DNA of 64,000 bases from Bacteriovoracaceae bacterium UBA6200 (GTDB lineage Bacteria; Bdellovibrionota; Bacteriovoracia; Bacteriovoracales; Bacteriovoracaceae): contig DISW01000016.1 of assembly GCA_002422605.1 (NCBI GenBank), positions 90,803 through 154,802 of the forward strand, given 5' to 3'. Below, one piece after another: positions 25,404-33,252 of the stretch (position 1 is its first letter; each line of letters opens with the position of its first letter). A program made the translations under genes and the position numbers. Under the pieces are notes generated by a model. That model was given only the letters and a program-made list of their open reading frames with translations, ran no database searches and had not been told where the DNA came from.

Positions 25404-26112
25404 CTTTACCCCAGCAAGCTTCTGCAAAAGCATCACTTGAAGCAAAGTCCTTCGGAAAGATTTCCTGATGAACAATAATACCCAGATTTCTACCCGGGCG
25501 AACGAAACCTTTTGAGTTTAAAACACCTCTTGTTCCGTACATGCTGACTGGAATGACCGGGATCTTTTCGTTATAAGCAAAAATCAGCAGCGTTTTTTTA
25601 ATTTCCGAAAATTCTTTTGGTCGAGCCGTTTTTGATCGGGTTCCTTCCGGATAAACCTGAAGACCAATATTGTCCCTTATAATTCTTTTCTTTGCTTTTT
25701 CGAAAACCTGCCTGCGAGAGGCAGATTTATTTCTGGAAACTGGAAGAGCGCCAGAAATCCATGCCATCCAACCAACTATTGGAAGATAAAGCACTTCCTT
25801 CTTCATAATAGGGGGAGTTTGATGAATGGTCGCTTGAAGAGGAATATCGATATAGCTTTGGTGGTTGGCCACAATCAAGCCTTTGGCCGGAATAGTCTTA
25901 TAATCGACCGATCGATTGTCTTCAGAAATACGGATTTTAGCACCACAGGCATAACGCAGAACCGTGTGCCCGAATAGTCTCCAAACCGGGGAGACTATTT
26001 TCAGGCGCCTTCTGAGTGGAAAAGGGAGGGCGATTAAGCAGCCTGGCATGAGGATAAATAGAACGGCCAAAAGCCCGAAAAAAATAGCTTTTATTTGAAT
26101 AAGAATTTGCAT
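25360..26112 (-). CDS. plsC: 1-acyl-sn-glycerol-3-phosphate acyltransferase
   Basis: A 250-residue PlsC-type acyltransferase that makes phosphatidic acid in the inner membrane. Motif 1 is NHQSYID (His84, Asp89, the HX4D pair), motif 3 is VYPEGTRS (Glu156) and motif 4 VIPVSMYG. An N-terminal hydrophobic segment of about 30 residues anchors it. Converges with truB, overlapping it by 44 bases. Divergent from the ferredoxin gene across about 115 bases. A function in phospholipid synthesis is expected; no lipid A-type acyltransferase features are seen. Confidence 0.92.
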   Translation of the reverse strand: MQILIQIKAIFFGLLAVLFILMPGCLIALPFPLRRRLKIVSPVWRLFGHTVLRYACGAKIRISEDNRSVDYKTIPAKGLIVANHQSYIDIPLQATIHQTPPIMKKEVLYLPIVGWMAWISGALPVSRNKSASRRQVFEKAKKRIIRDNIGLQVYPEGTRSKTARPKEFSEIKKTLLIFAYNEKIPVIPVSMYGTRGVLNSKGFVRPGRNLGIIVHQEIFPKDFASSDAFAEACWGKVIQGYDQMKAEIES

Positions 26113-26188
26113 GGAGGGATTGTACTTATTCTACTTAAACAGACAACAAACAGCCGATCTTTTTGTTCTAATTCTTTAACGTTTGAGA

Positions 26189-26194
26189 TATAAT
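26189..26194 (+). promoter_or_regulatory. -10 box of the membrane ferredoxin gene
   Basis: TATAAT at 26189-26194, 33 bases before the GTG start. A weak TTCTAA lies 17 bases upstream; there is no good -35. The consensus -10 suggests substantial expression. Confidence 0.45.
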
Positions 26195-26227
26195 TTCACG
26201 GACTAACGGGATTATGAGGAGTTTATT

Positions 26228-27100
26228 GTGTCTACTAGCTTAATCGCCATGGGTGTTGCCCTTTTTGTGGTTATGAATTTAGTGATCGGTCTTGCGATCC
26301 TAAGTTTGCTCTCTGGAGCTTTTGAAACCTTATTCGGGAAGCCTAAATTATCTATTCTTAGATCTACTAAAAGCGGGAATTTCTTTGCTTTCGGCTTCAG
26401 ATGGAATTCTGCTAAAGAACCAGCTGCAGTTGATACCATTCGTATCCGCTTGTTCAATCCATTCGGCAACCCTACTCAATCTGAAGTTGTGAGCCAGTTT
26501 GGAGTTAAGAAAGTTTCTTTCGCAGAAGAAGTAGATATGGGTCCAGGCCTTATCGAACTTATCGGTGCTAAGAATTTTGACAGTGCTTCAGTACAGGTTG
26601 TTGTTGGTTCTTCTAAAGATGGTATTTCGTGGCAGTTTGATATGAAAGGCCCGAAATTCAAGAGATTAGTTAACGAAGCCTACTTAACTGTTGATCAGTT
26701 TATCGGCGACCATAATTTAGGCGAAACTAAAACTTCGAAACCACCTATCGATGTTCCAATTCGTGCTTTTATTGCAGACACCGTTCCAGGTAAAGGTGCT
26801 CAGCTTGCAATCGCTACAAACCCAGCATTTGCGAACTTATTCGCTGGTGCAGCTCCGGCCGGTGGCGCCGCTGCTAGTGGTGGGACTGCTGCAACTGCTG
26901 AAAATTTTGCAGTAACAAAAGTTTGGATCGAACCAGGTTGTATCGTTTGTAACGCTTGTGAAGATATCTATAAAGACGTTTTCGATGTGCAGGCCGATAC
27001 TTGTTATATTCGCCCTGGAGCGCCTCTGGATGATGGTCTTAGAATCCAGGAAGCTGCTGAAGCTTGTCCTGTTGAAGTCATTAAATTTACCAAAGCATAA
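26228..27100 (+). CDS. Membrane-anchored protein with C-terminal [4Fe-4S] ferredoxin domain
   Basis: A 290-residue protein beginning with GTG (MSTSLIAMGV); GAGGAG lies 7 bases upstream. Residues about 6-31 form one membrane anchor. Residues 35-220 form a domain I cannot name (contains RNSAKEP-like strands but no known motif), then a flexible Gly/Ala linker (about 200-225, AAPAGGAAASGG). The last 70 residues are a ferredoxin: CIVCNAC (C-x2-C-x2-C) with a distant C-P partner (EACPVEVIK), plus an extra Cys in between. A single [4Fe-4S] cluster is expected. It is likely a membrane-linked electron carrier; which redox partner it serves cannot be told from the sequence. Ends before a perfect terminator. 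Confidence 0.75.
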   Translation: MSTSLIAMGVALFVVMNLVIGLAILSLLSGAFETLFGKPKLSILRSTKSGNFFAFGFRWNSAKEPAAVDTIRIRLFNPFGNPTQSEVVSQFGVKKVSFAEEVDMGPGLIELIGAKNFDSASVQVVVGSSKDGISWQFDMKGPKFKRLVNEAYLTVDQFIGDHNLGETKTSKPPIDVPIRAFIADTVPGKGAQLAIATNPAFANLFAGAAPAGGAAASGGTAATAENFAVTKVWIEPGCIVCNACEDIYKDVFDVQADTCYIRPGAPLDDGLRIQEAAEACPVEVIKFTKA

Positions 27101-27101
27101 T

Positions 27102-27135
27102 AAAAATAAGGCCCTCTTCTGAGGGCCTTATTTTT
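27102..27135. terminator. Bidirectional rho-independent terminator
   Basis: AAAAATAAGGCCCTC (27102-27116) and GAGGGCCTTATTTTT (27121-27135) form a perfect 15-base stem with loop TTCT. The T-run on the plus strand is TTTTT; on the minus strand, the A-run of the left arm supplies one too. It separates the ferredoxin gene from the convergent M14 peptidase gene. Confidence 0.9.
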
Positions 27136-27139
27136 GCAA

Positions 27140-27835
27140 TTATCTTTCTTTTATTTTTTCCCAAATCATTTCTGTGCGGAAGAAACTCTTAAGGCCTTCC
27201 TCATTTTCCTGCCAAATTTCTTTTAAGCTTTCACGATGAGTTTTTAATTCAGGACATTCGAAGGTCAAAACCGGTGAATTGTACTTTTCAACAGCGAAAC
27301 TTCCCAGTGAACCTGGAGTAGGGTAGCCAATATCCGGTGCTGTTTCATACTTATTGAACTGGGATAAGTACTCGGCAACCTCCTGGCAGTCTCCATTATA
27401 GTTCAAAATGGGTTTCCAGGTATGGAAGGAAATAATGAGACCTGGTTTGAATTTATCAAAGAGCTTTACCAGAAACTGGTTCTCGGGTTCAGACAAGGCC
27501 TTAGGACCTGGATTATATTTCGCTTGAGTGTGAGTCGGACTCCAGTCCTTTGTTGGTAGGTTGCGGTTTAAATCAACCTGATGAGCATTGACTCTGGTCT
27601 GAGCGCGGTAACCATCAACATTCAGGATGGGTACAACAATCATAGGAAGGTCTTTCAATGAATGCTCAAGTTTAAGCCAGGCAAAAAGTTCTTTTAAGAC
27701 ATAAACACCTTCAACTTCATCTCCGTGTACTCCACCAATAAGGTATAAATACTTTGAAGCCTTAATGTCTGTTTTGAAAACAGGAATAGGATTACTTTCA
27801 AGTGATAAACCACTTTCTAATTCTGAAAAAATCAT
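27140..27835 (-). CDS. M14-family zinc peptidase (MpaA-like)
   Basis: A 231-residue zinc carboxypeptidase-like protein. Zinc ligands GGVHGDEVEG (His37, Glu40) and SFHTW (His138), the family segment VDLNRNLP (88-94), and FECPE (Glu193 as catalytic candidate) are present. It most resembles murein peptide amidases, which trim the L-Ala-gamma-D-Glu-mDap peptide during wall recycling; a role on other small peptides is possible. No signal peptide, so cytoplasmic. Its ATG overlaps the stop of the PTPS gene by 4 bases, so both are one unit. Peptide-cleaving activity is inferred. Confidence 0.8.
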   Translation of the reverse strand: MIFSELESGLSLESNPIPVFKTDIKASKYLYLIGGVHGDEVEGVYVLKELFAWLKLEHSLKDLPMIVVPILNVDGYRAQTRVNAHQVDLNRNLPTKDWSPTHTQAKYNPGPKALSEPENQFLVKLFDKFKPGLIISFHTWKPILNYNGDCQEVAEYLSQFNKYETAPDIGYPTPGSLGSFAVEKYNSPVLTFECPELKTHRESLKEIWQENEEGLKSFFRTEMIWEKIKER

Positions 27836-28413
27836 ACTTTTTCTCGATGAAGATAGACGGCGGATTGCCCGGGTGTCTCTTCAACCTCCACTTCTAAACT
27901 GTTAAATGCAAAACCAAACTTTTGAACAACTTTTTTTCTAATTTCATCGCAAATATAGACAGCGATTCTTTCGGCACTGGTATTAAGGATAGGCAAGAGG
28001 AGCACGTCACTCATCGGAATTGAGAAATGTGACTCATCCGGCGTTTCAATAACGTAGTTTTTCTTTTCGGTAAATATTTTAAGGTGCTTGTTATCTTTAG
28101 GAATTAAAAGTTTATGATCTAAAGAATCGCAAACTTCCCTTACGATAGGTTTTATATCCAGAAAATCGAAAACCATATCACCTGCAAGATCTGGTGCTTC
28201 GCCGCGAACTTGCACACGATAATTATGACCATGAAGCGGCTCTCTAGTACCGTTGTCAAAAATCATAAAGTGCGAAGATGCAAAATTAAAGTATTGCTTA
28301 TAAACTTTAATGGAAAATGGAAGACTCAAGGCCGTTTCCTTTTTGGGTTTAAGTTCCAGAGAAGATACTACCGCGTTAAAAAAATGGCAAAGAGAATAGC
28401 CTCTTTGTTGCAT
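27832..28413 (-). CDS. 6-pyruvoyltetrahydropterin synthase-like protein, PTPS-III type (Glu in place of catalytic Cys)
   Basis: A PTPS/QueD-fold protein, 193 residues from the ATG at 28413 (an upstream start at 28542 would overlap the divergent RNase H gene by 113 bases and looks less likely). Zinc ligands are SHF (His48) and LHGHNY (His61, His63). The catalytic Cys of QueD (C-x3-HGH) is absent; instead there is REPLHGH, Glu58 in the E-x2-HGH pattern. That is the mark of PTPS-III enzymes that replace dihydroneopterin aldolase in folate synthesis. It is therefore more likely a folate enzyme than a queuosine one; this follows from known family motifs, not from genome context. Ends inside the M14 peptidase start (4-base overlap). 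Confidence 0.75.
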   Translation of the reverse strand: MQQRGYSLCHFFNAVVSSLELKPKKETALSLPFSIKVYKQYFNFASSHFMIFDNGTREPLHGHNYRVQVRGEAPDLAGDMVFDFLDIKPIVREVCDSLDHKLLIPKDNKHLKIFTEKKNYVIETPDESHFSIPMSDVLLLPILNTSAERIAVYICDEIRKKVVQKFGFAFNSLEVEVEETPGQSAVYLHREKV

Positions 28414-28429
28414 ACAGCTAAAGGTAAAA

Positions 28430-29089
28430 ATGAAGAAAAAGCATATTCGTGCACTGAGTTCTGTAGAGAATTGGCTGGTTAAGCAGAATTTATCCGCTCC
28501 GGAAATTTCAGAAGCCGTTTCTATTCTAAAAAAAGCGGTCAATTCAGTACCGGAAACAGAAGCCCAAGATACAAGTGGACCTTTACCTGTCCCCCAGGAA
28601 ATTGCTGATGATCCACAATGTGTCGCCCTTTACTCGGACGGCGGATGCCGTGGAAATCCGGGACCAGGCGCTTATGCCTATGTCATTCAGAATCATAGCG
28701 GAATGATTCTGGCAGAAGGCGTGGAGTTCGAAGCTTATACAACCAACAACAAGATGGAACTCTCAGGCCCCCTTAGAGGCCTTCAGGAATTAAAGGACGT
28801 ACTAAAGGATTCAGGTAAAGAACCTCTCCTAAGTAAGATTAAAGTAATTACAGATTCAAAATATGTAGTGGATGGTATGAAGAGCTGGGTTCAGGGATGG
28901 AAGGCCCGGGGCTGGAAAAAAGCTGATGGTAAGGCCCCTGAAAACCTGGAGCTTTGGCAGGAACTTGATCTCGTTAGAAATGATTATATGTCAGTGGAGT
29001 GGGTCTGGGTTAAGGGCCATGGAGGTCATCCTCAGAATGAATACTGCGACAGAAAAGCCAATGAGGTGATGGATGAGAATCTTTCTTAG
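28430..29089 (+). CDS. rnhA: Ribonuclease HI with N-terminal extension
   Basis: A 219-residue RNase H. The catalytic core starts near residue 62: LYSDGGCRGNPGPGAYA (first Asp), then TTNNKMELSGPL (Glu), VITDSKYVVDGMKSWVQGW (second Asp) and the closing QNEYCDRKANE (last Asp). The first 60 residues are a helical, Pro/Glu-containing extension without a recognisable hybrid-binding domain. It degrades the RNA strand of RNA-DNA hybrids such as Okazaki primers and R-loops. Divergent from the PTPS gene by only 16 bases and overlaps the next exported-protein gene by 17 bases. Start ATG preceded by AAAGG. Confidence 0.93.
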   Translation: MKKKHIRALSSVENWLVKQNLSAPEISEAVSILKKAVNSVPETEAQDTSGPLPVPQEIADDPQCVALYSDGGCRGNPGPGAYAYVIQNHSGMILAEGVEFEAYTTNNKMELSGPLRGLQELKDVLKDSGKEPLLSKIKVITDSKYVVDGMKSWVQGWKARGWKKADGKAPENLELWQELDLVRNDYMSVEWVWVKGHGGHPQNEYCDRKANEVMDENLS

Positions 29090-29879
29090 TCTCATCTTTT
29101 TCATATCGACTAAAGTATTCGCTGTTTGTGATTTTAAACCGAACGTTTCTAAAGTCATTTCACTCTCTGGAAGTTCCACCGTATTACTTAAAGAATTAGG
29201 TCTTCTGAAGAACAAAAAACTTCAAGGCATTTCCTTATTCAATCCCGTTACCACACAAGAATATTCCGGTAAAGCTTATCCCGGAGGGATATTTCTCTCG
29301 CGGGACACATTAAAAGAATTCTCTGGGGCGGTCATTTTTTTCGATGAAGCGAGGGAACTTCGAAAAGTTCTTGAATCATCTAAAACAGTAGAGGGAAGGG
29401 AAATTAAAACCCGCAATCTTAATCCTGATGAAGCAGTAATGGAAACATTGAAGGTTATATCTCCTTATTTACAGAACTGTGAGGAGAAGATTGCAACACT
29501 TCAGGAGAAAGTAAAAACACTTATGAATAAAATTCTTAAAATCATTCCTGAAAACTTTTCAGTGGTCTTTTATTTGGGGGAGTTCAGAAGAAGTCGTGCC
29601 CCTGAAACAGTCATGGCCCATGACGGTGTCGTTAAGTGGCTTAAAGAAAAAAATAAAATTAAAACCTATCCCTCGACCCTCGCTTACGTTAGTTGGTCGG
29701 CCAAAATAATGAGTTCACTTTCTAAAGAAACTCTTCATGTAGGACTTAAAGATAATGGTAGGGAAGGGGTGAAAGAAATAAAAAGGTCATCCCGTAAGAT
29801 GACCATAATTTATCCCGGTGTTCTCGTTCCGGGATTATCTCAATTGGAAGCGTTCTTATTTTTTTTCAGCGGTCTTTGA
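29073..29879 (+). CDS. Exported substrate-binding protein, BtuF/FecB-like
   Basis: A 268-residue exported protein with signal peptide MRIFLSLIFFISTKVFA and a probable cut before VCDF. The mature part follows the class III (BtuF/FecB) binding proteins: KVISLSGSSTVLLKELGLL (35-53 region) and the second-lobe pattern VVKWLKEKNKIK and STLAYVSWSAKIM. The usual central Ser/Glu contact motifs are weakly conserved. It would bind a metal chelate such as cobalamin or a siderophore in the periplasm. Starts 17 bases inside the RNase H gene. The matching ATPase and permease lie 1 kb downstream, interrupted by an M48 gene on the other strand. Confidence 0.62.
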   Translation: MRIFLSLIFFISTKVFAVCDFKPNVSKVISLSGSSTVLLKELGLLKNKKLQGISLFNPVTTQEYSGKAYPGGIFLSRDTLKEFSGAVIFFDEARELRKVLESSKTVEGREIKTRNLNPDEAVMETLKVISPYLQNCEEKIATLQEKVKTLMNKILKIIPENFSVVFYLGEFRRSRAPETVMAHDGVVKWLKEKNKIKTYPSTLAYVSWSAKIMSSLSKETLHVGLKDNGREGVKEIKRSSRKMTIIYPGVLVPGLSQLEAFLFFFSGL

Positions 29880-30815
29880 TTTATTCTGATCTACAATCTG
29901 TTGAGCAATTTTCTTCATCCTTAAAAATTCTGGAGTACTAGTTGTTCCGCCTTCAGTTTTTATGAGAGTTTTCATTTCATTTGCTTGTGAAACTCTTTCT
30001 TTGGAATTTGGATGAGATGACATAGCGTCCGATAACCATACCATTGCCGCATTTTGATTTTTCTTGGCCGCTTCTTCCATTGCCTGAAGCTTTCGATAGA
30101 AATCTCCCACTTTCGTTTTATCGTAACCGGCATTGGCCGCATAACGGAAGCCAACGCGATCTGATTCAAGTTCATCTTCCTGGGAGTTTTTCATGAAACC
30201 ATACTTTTGAATCATGAGTCCCCCAAGACCGCCGCCAGCTGCACCATAGGCCGCATACTTTGCCTTGCAGGCCATATCTTTTGGCTCACAAAGTTTTGAA
30301 CTCAATAGGTAACCGGCCGTTCCACCTAAGGCCGCTCCTATTCCTCCAAAGATCCAGGTTTTACCTTCTTCTTTTTTGGCGACATACATTCTTTCTGCCG
30401 TATGGCGGGCAGTCACATGACCAATTTCATGGCCCAATACTCCAGCAATTTCCGCCTCAGAATCGGCCATCGCAATGATAGGCGCTGTCATGAAAATGGT
30501 TCCGGCCGGAAGAGCAAAAGCATTAATATCTTTCACATCAACCACCGTGAAGGAGTAGGTATAAGGGTTATTATTGAGTTTATTGGCATTTACAATTTTT
30601 TGGCCAATTCGATTCAAATAATTTTGAATTTCCTTATTTTTAGCAGCAGGGTAATCCTTCTTCATCTCCGTCAGGGATTCCTGGGTGAGTTTCTTCTCCT
30701 CTTCAACTGTCAGAGCAGCGATTTGTCCCTTATTATCACCTTCCCGGTATCGGGTCTTCTCAGATGAACAGGAATTGATCAGCATTAAAAAACAAATAAA
30801 AAATAATCTATTCAT
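29856..30815 (-). CDS. M48-family metalloprotease lipoprotein
   Basis: A 319-residue peptidase with a lipoprotein signal (LMLINSC, Cys16). Zinc site: GVLGHEIGHVTARH (HExxH) and DELESDRVG (ExxxD ligand region). A hydrophobic, glycine-rich segment between them (about 150-185, GGIGAALGGTAGYLL and AAYGAAGGGLGGLM) may insert in the membrane. Resembles the periplasmic outer-membrane-quality-control proteases (BepA/LoiP type). It lies on the minus strand between the binding protein and the ATPase of the FecCD importer; its 3' end overlaps the end of the binding-protein gene by 24 bases. No TPR domain is present. Confidence 0.85.
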   Translation of the reverse strand: MNRLFFICFLMLINSCSSEKTRYREGDNKGQIAALTVEEEKKLTQESLTEMKKDYPAAKNKEIQNYLNRIGQKIVNANKLNNNPYTYSFTVVDVKDINAFALPAGTIFMTAPIIAMADSEAEIAGVLGHEIGHVTARHTAERMYVAKKEEGKTWIFGGIGAALGGTAGYLLSSKLCEPKDMACKAKYAAYGAAGGGLGGLMIQKYGFMKNSQEDELESDRVGFRYAANAGYDKTKVGDFYRKLQAMEEAAKKNQNAAMVWLSDAMSSHPNSKERVSQANEMKTLIKTEGGTTSTPEFLRMKKIAQQIVDQNKSKTAEKK

Positions 30816-30875
30816 ATAACCACCTCAAAAACATTTACCTCATTTTATGTTAGAGGTTAGAATCATCCAAGACTT

Positions 30876-31466
30876 ATGTATCACTTCAAAATAAACGAAC
30901 CGCATTTTTTACCTCACCTTGGATGTGAGCTTGAATTTCGCCTGAATCCGGGTGTTGTGACTGTGATTACGGGTGATAATGGCATCGGAAAAAGTACTTT
31001 ATTGAAATATTTGTTTGAGCGTCATCAAGACGAATCTATTCTGGTTGAGCAAAAGCCTTTAGATCTCTTCTATGACCGTTCACTCGGGCAACTAAAAGAA
31101 ATATTTTTAATAGCTTCACAGAATCAACTAGATGAGACCTTCTTCCAGAGTTGTTGGGAGCAGTTGGGACTTTCTCTAAAAAGAGATCGTTATCAATCGG
31201 CCCTTTCTGGGGGAGAGGGGCAAGCCCTGAAATTATCCTTAGGACTTTCATTTAAGTCACCGGTTCTTTTTTTAGATGAACCTTCTCAGTATCTTGATTC
31301 TTCTTCCCGAGAAATCCTGGGCGAGCTCATCGAAGAAGTCTTAAGAGCGGGGCGGTACGTTTGTATGGTTGAGCATGATCTCACCTGGCCTGATTTTCCG
31401 ACTGAAAAGCTAGAGTTAGAGGTGAGAGAAGATTATTTAAGGGAGAAAAAAAATTGGAATACTTAA
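30876..31466 (+). CDS. ABC transporter ATPase (FecCD-type importer)
   Basis: A 196-residue ABC ATPase. Walker A TGDNGIGKST, signature LSGGEGQALKL, Walker B VLFLDEPSQYLD and switch His in CMVEHD are all present. The protein is short for an importer ATPase (usually about 250) and lacks the usual C-terminal extension. It overlaps the permease gene by 13 bases, so the two are coupled. Upstream, the divergent M48 gene shares the 60-base gap. It is the energy source for uptake of the chelate bound by the protein at 29073 (inferred from order and fold types). Confidence 0.8.
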   Translation: MYHFKINEPHFLPHLGCELEFRLNPGVVTVITGDNGIGKSTLLKYLFERHQDESILVEQKPLDLFYDRSLGQLKEIFLIASQNQLDETFFQSCWEQLGLSLKRDRYQSALSGGEGQALKLSLGLSFKSPVLFLDEPSQYLDSSSREILGELIEEVLRAGRYVCMVEHDLTWPDFPTEKLELEVREDYLREKKNWNT

Positions 31467-32329
31467 TTCTAAGATCTCTCTGTGCTACTGCTACAGGAAT
31501 GATTCTTTCACAAACGGGAAGTTTGATTCAAATGTCGACCCGAAATATACTGGCGAGCCCTTCAACCTTAGGTTTTGATGGTCTTTCCATACTCTGGGTC
31601 CTGATTCTCCACTCATTGCTTCTCATTTTTGGTTTTGATTACCCCCCACTTTGGACTTATTTACTGGGTGTGCCGGTCTTCATTATCATTGGGCATGTCT
31701 TTTCAAAAGTTATCGGGAAATACCAGCACATTGAGCGGCTTATTTTAATAGGTCTGACTTTTAACCTCATGGTAGGGGCAGTGTTTTCTCTTTGGCAGTT
31801 TCTTTTTCTCGCTTTCAATTTACCCTTTCCTGTAGAGCTCTGGTTCGGACACTTCAGGCATGCAGAGTTCTCTTTCGCTCTGGTTTTGATCATATTTGAG
31901 CTTTGCTTTCTTTCTTTATGGATTATGTTTCAAAAAGACTTTCTTATTTTTTCTTTAGGTAAGGGCATTGCTGCTAATTTAAAACTTAAGGAAAAACGTC
32001 TTTATTCAATGCTCTTTATAATTATCTCCGTGGGAACTTTTTCCGTCGTCACACTCTTTGGCGCCTTTTCTTTCCTGGGACTCATTTTCCCTCTGATGGC
32101 CCGAAAAATGTGGTTCAGAAAATTCGACTTAAATGGAGAGTTTTTCTGGGGGGCCTTAGTTAACGGACTGGCCTTTATGCTGATAGATCTTGCCTGTTAT
32201 TTTTTGCCGATCATGGGGGCAGAAATACCAGTGGGATTGATCGCAACAGCGGTAGGTGCGGTGAGTCTTATACTGCTCCTATGGAAATCAAATGACACAT
32301 TGGAAATACTGGCAAAGAAACAAAAATAA
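31454..32329 (+). CDS. FecCD-family ABC permease
   Basis: A 291-residue polytopic membrane protein of the FecCD/BtuC family. Family motifs: SQTGSLIQMSTRNILASPSTLGFDG (about 17-38), GLIFPLMARK near 210-220, and EIPVGLIATAVGAVSLILLL near the C-terminus. It is about 40 residues shorter than typical (330), apparently missing the first membrane segment. Together with the ATPase it forms the importer for an iron-siderophore or cobalamin. Overlaps the ATPase gene by 13 bases. Substrate cannot be read from sequence. Confidence 0.8.
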   Translation: MEYLILRSLCATATGMILSQTGSLIQMSTRNILASPSTLGFDGLSILWVLILHSLLLIFGFDYPPLWTYLLGVPVFIIIGHVFSKVIGKYQHIERLILIGLTFNLMVGAVFSLWQFLFLAFNLPFPVELWFGHFRHAEFSFALVLIIFELCFLSLWIMFQKDFLIFSLGKGIAANLKLKEKRLYSMLFIIISVGTFSVVTLFGAFSFLGLIFPLMARKMWFRKFDLNGEFFWGALVNGLAFMLIDLACYFLPIMGAEIPVGLIATAVGAVSLILLLWKSNDTLEILAKKQK

Positions 32330-32372
32330 AGTTATTCTTTAAATGTTTTTAATCAACAAAGGATTGTTCTCT

Positions 32373-33107
32373 ATGAAAAAAACATGGGTTTACCTAAGCC
32401 TCCTCATTTCGGCACTAGTTCTGACAGCTTGTAACTCTAATGATCCTAAGAAAGTAAAATTAGAATCAGAAGATGATAAAACTTTCTACGCAATGGGATA
32501 CATGCTTGGTGGAAATCTCCAACGTTTAACTCTATCAGATAAAGAACTTGCTGCTCTCTATAAGGGTGTTGCTGATTCTGCAAAAAATGAAAAAGCTGAA
32601 GTGGACATGGGTACATACCAGAACCGCATTCAGGAAGTTTTCAAAGCACGTATGGATAAAGTTGCTGAGAAAGAAAAAGTTGCTGGTACTGCTTTCATCG
32701 AAAAGTTCATTAAAGATGAAGGTGCTACTAAGACTGAATCAGGCTTAGCTTATAAAGTTATTAAAGAAGGTACTGGAGCAACTCCAACTGCAGAAGACGT
32801 TGTTGAAGTTCACTACCACGGTACACTTACTGACGGAACAGTATTTGATTCTTCAGTTGAGCGCGGTAAGACAATCTCTTTCCCACTTAACCGTGTAATC
32901 AAAGGTTGGACTGAAGGTCTTCAAACTATGAAAGAAGGCGGAAAAACTAAATTTGTAATCCCTTCTGAACTTGCATACGGCGAAGCTGGTGCTCCTCCAA
33001 AAATTCCTGGTGGCGCTACTCTTATCTTCGAAGTTGAACTCTTCAAAGTAACTAAAGCTGCTGACGCTAACAAGCCAGCTCCCAAAGCCGCTCCTAAGAA
33101 AAAATAA
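32373..33107 (+). CDS. FKBP-type peptidyl-prolyl isomerase lipoprotein (FkpA/Mip-like)
   Basis: A 245-residue protein from the ATG at 32373, preceded by AAAGGA; an upstream ATG at 32343 lacks a signal peptide. The N-terminus is a lipoprotein signal with LTACNSN (Cys21). Residues about 30-115 form a helical dimerisation domain (AMGYMLGGNLQRLTLSDKEL, FIEKFIKDEGA) typical of FkpA/Mip. The C-terminal FKBP domain has VEVHYHGTLTDGTVFDSS, GWTEGLQTMKEG and IPSELAYGEAG. Assists folding of exported proteins in the periplasm or at the outer membrane. Codon use and composition suggest strong expression. A stem-loop follows the stop. Confidence 0.92.
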   Translation: MKKTWVYLSLLISALVLTACNSNDPKKVKLESEDDKTFYAMGYMLGGNLQRLTLSDKELAALYKGVADSAKNEKAEVDMGTYQNRIQEVFKARMDKVAEKEKVAGTAFIEKFIKDEGATKTESGLAYKVIKEGTGATPTAEDVVEVHYHGTLTDGTVFDSSVERGKTISFPLNRVIKGWTEGLQTMKEGGKTKFVIPSELAYGEAGAPPKIPGGATLIFEVELFKVTKAADANKPAPKAAPKKK

Positions 33108-33120
33108 ATTGTTCGTAGAT

Positions 33121-33143
33121 AAGTGGGGATTAAGTCCCCACTT
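33121..33143 (+). terminator. Hairpin after the FKBP gene
   Basis: AAGTGGGGA (33121-33129) pairs perfectly with TCCCCACTT (33135-33143), loop TTAAG. The following sequence is only mildly T-rich (AACTACTCTTTCTCTT), so terminator strength is uncertain. Confidence 0.5.
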
Positions 33144-33252
33144 AACTACTCTTTCTCTTGAGACCTTTTTTTCACGCTAAGCATTCCATCCCTTTAAATT
33201 CCAATCCTTAATTCATTTAATTCTGGCTTCATTCTTTCATTGCTATCAAGCT

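Noticed and set aside
24420..26112. Pseudogene or frameshift between truB and plsC
   Set aside because: Both proteins are complete; the 44-base tail overlap is just convergent packing.
27832..28542. Longer start for the PTPS-like gene at 28542
   Set aside because: It would overlap the divergent RNase H gene by more than 110 bases and adds a hydrophobic, poorly conserved stretch; the internal ATG at 28413 fits better.
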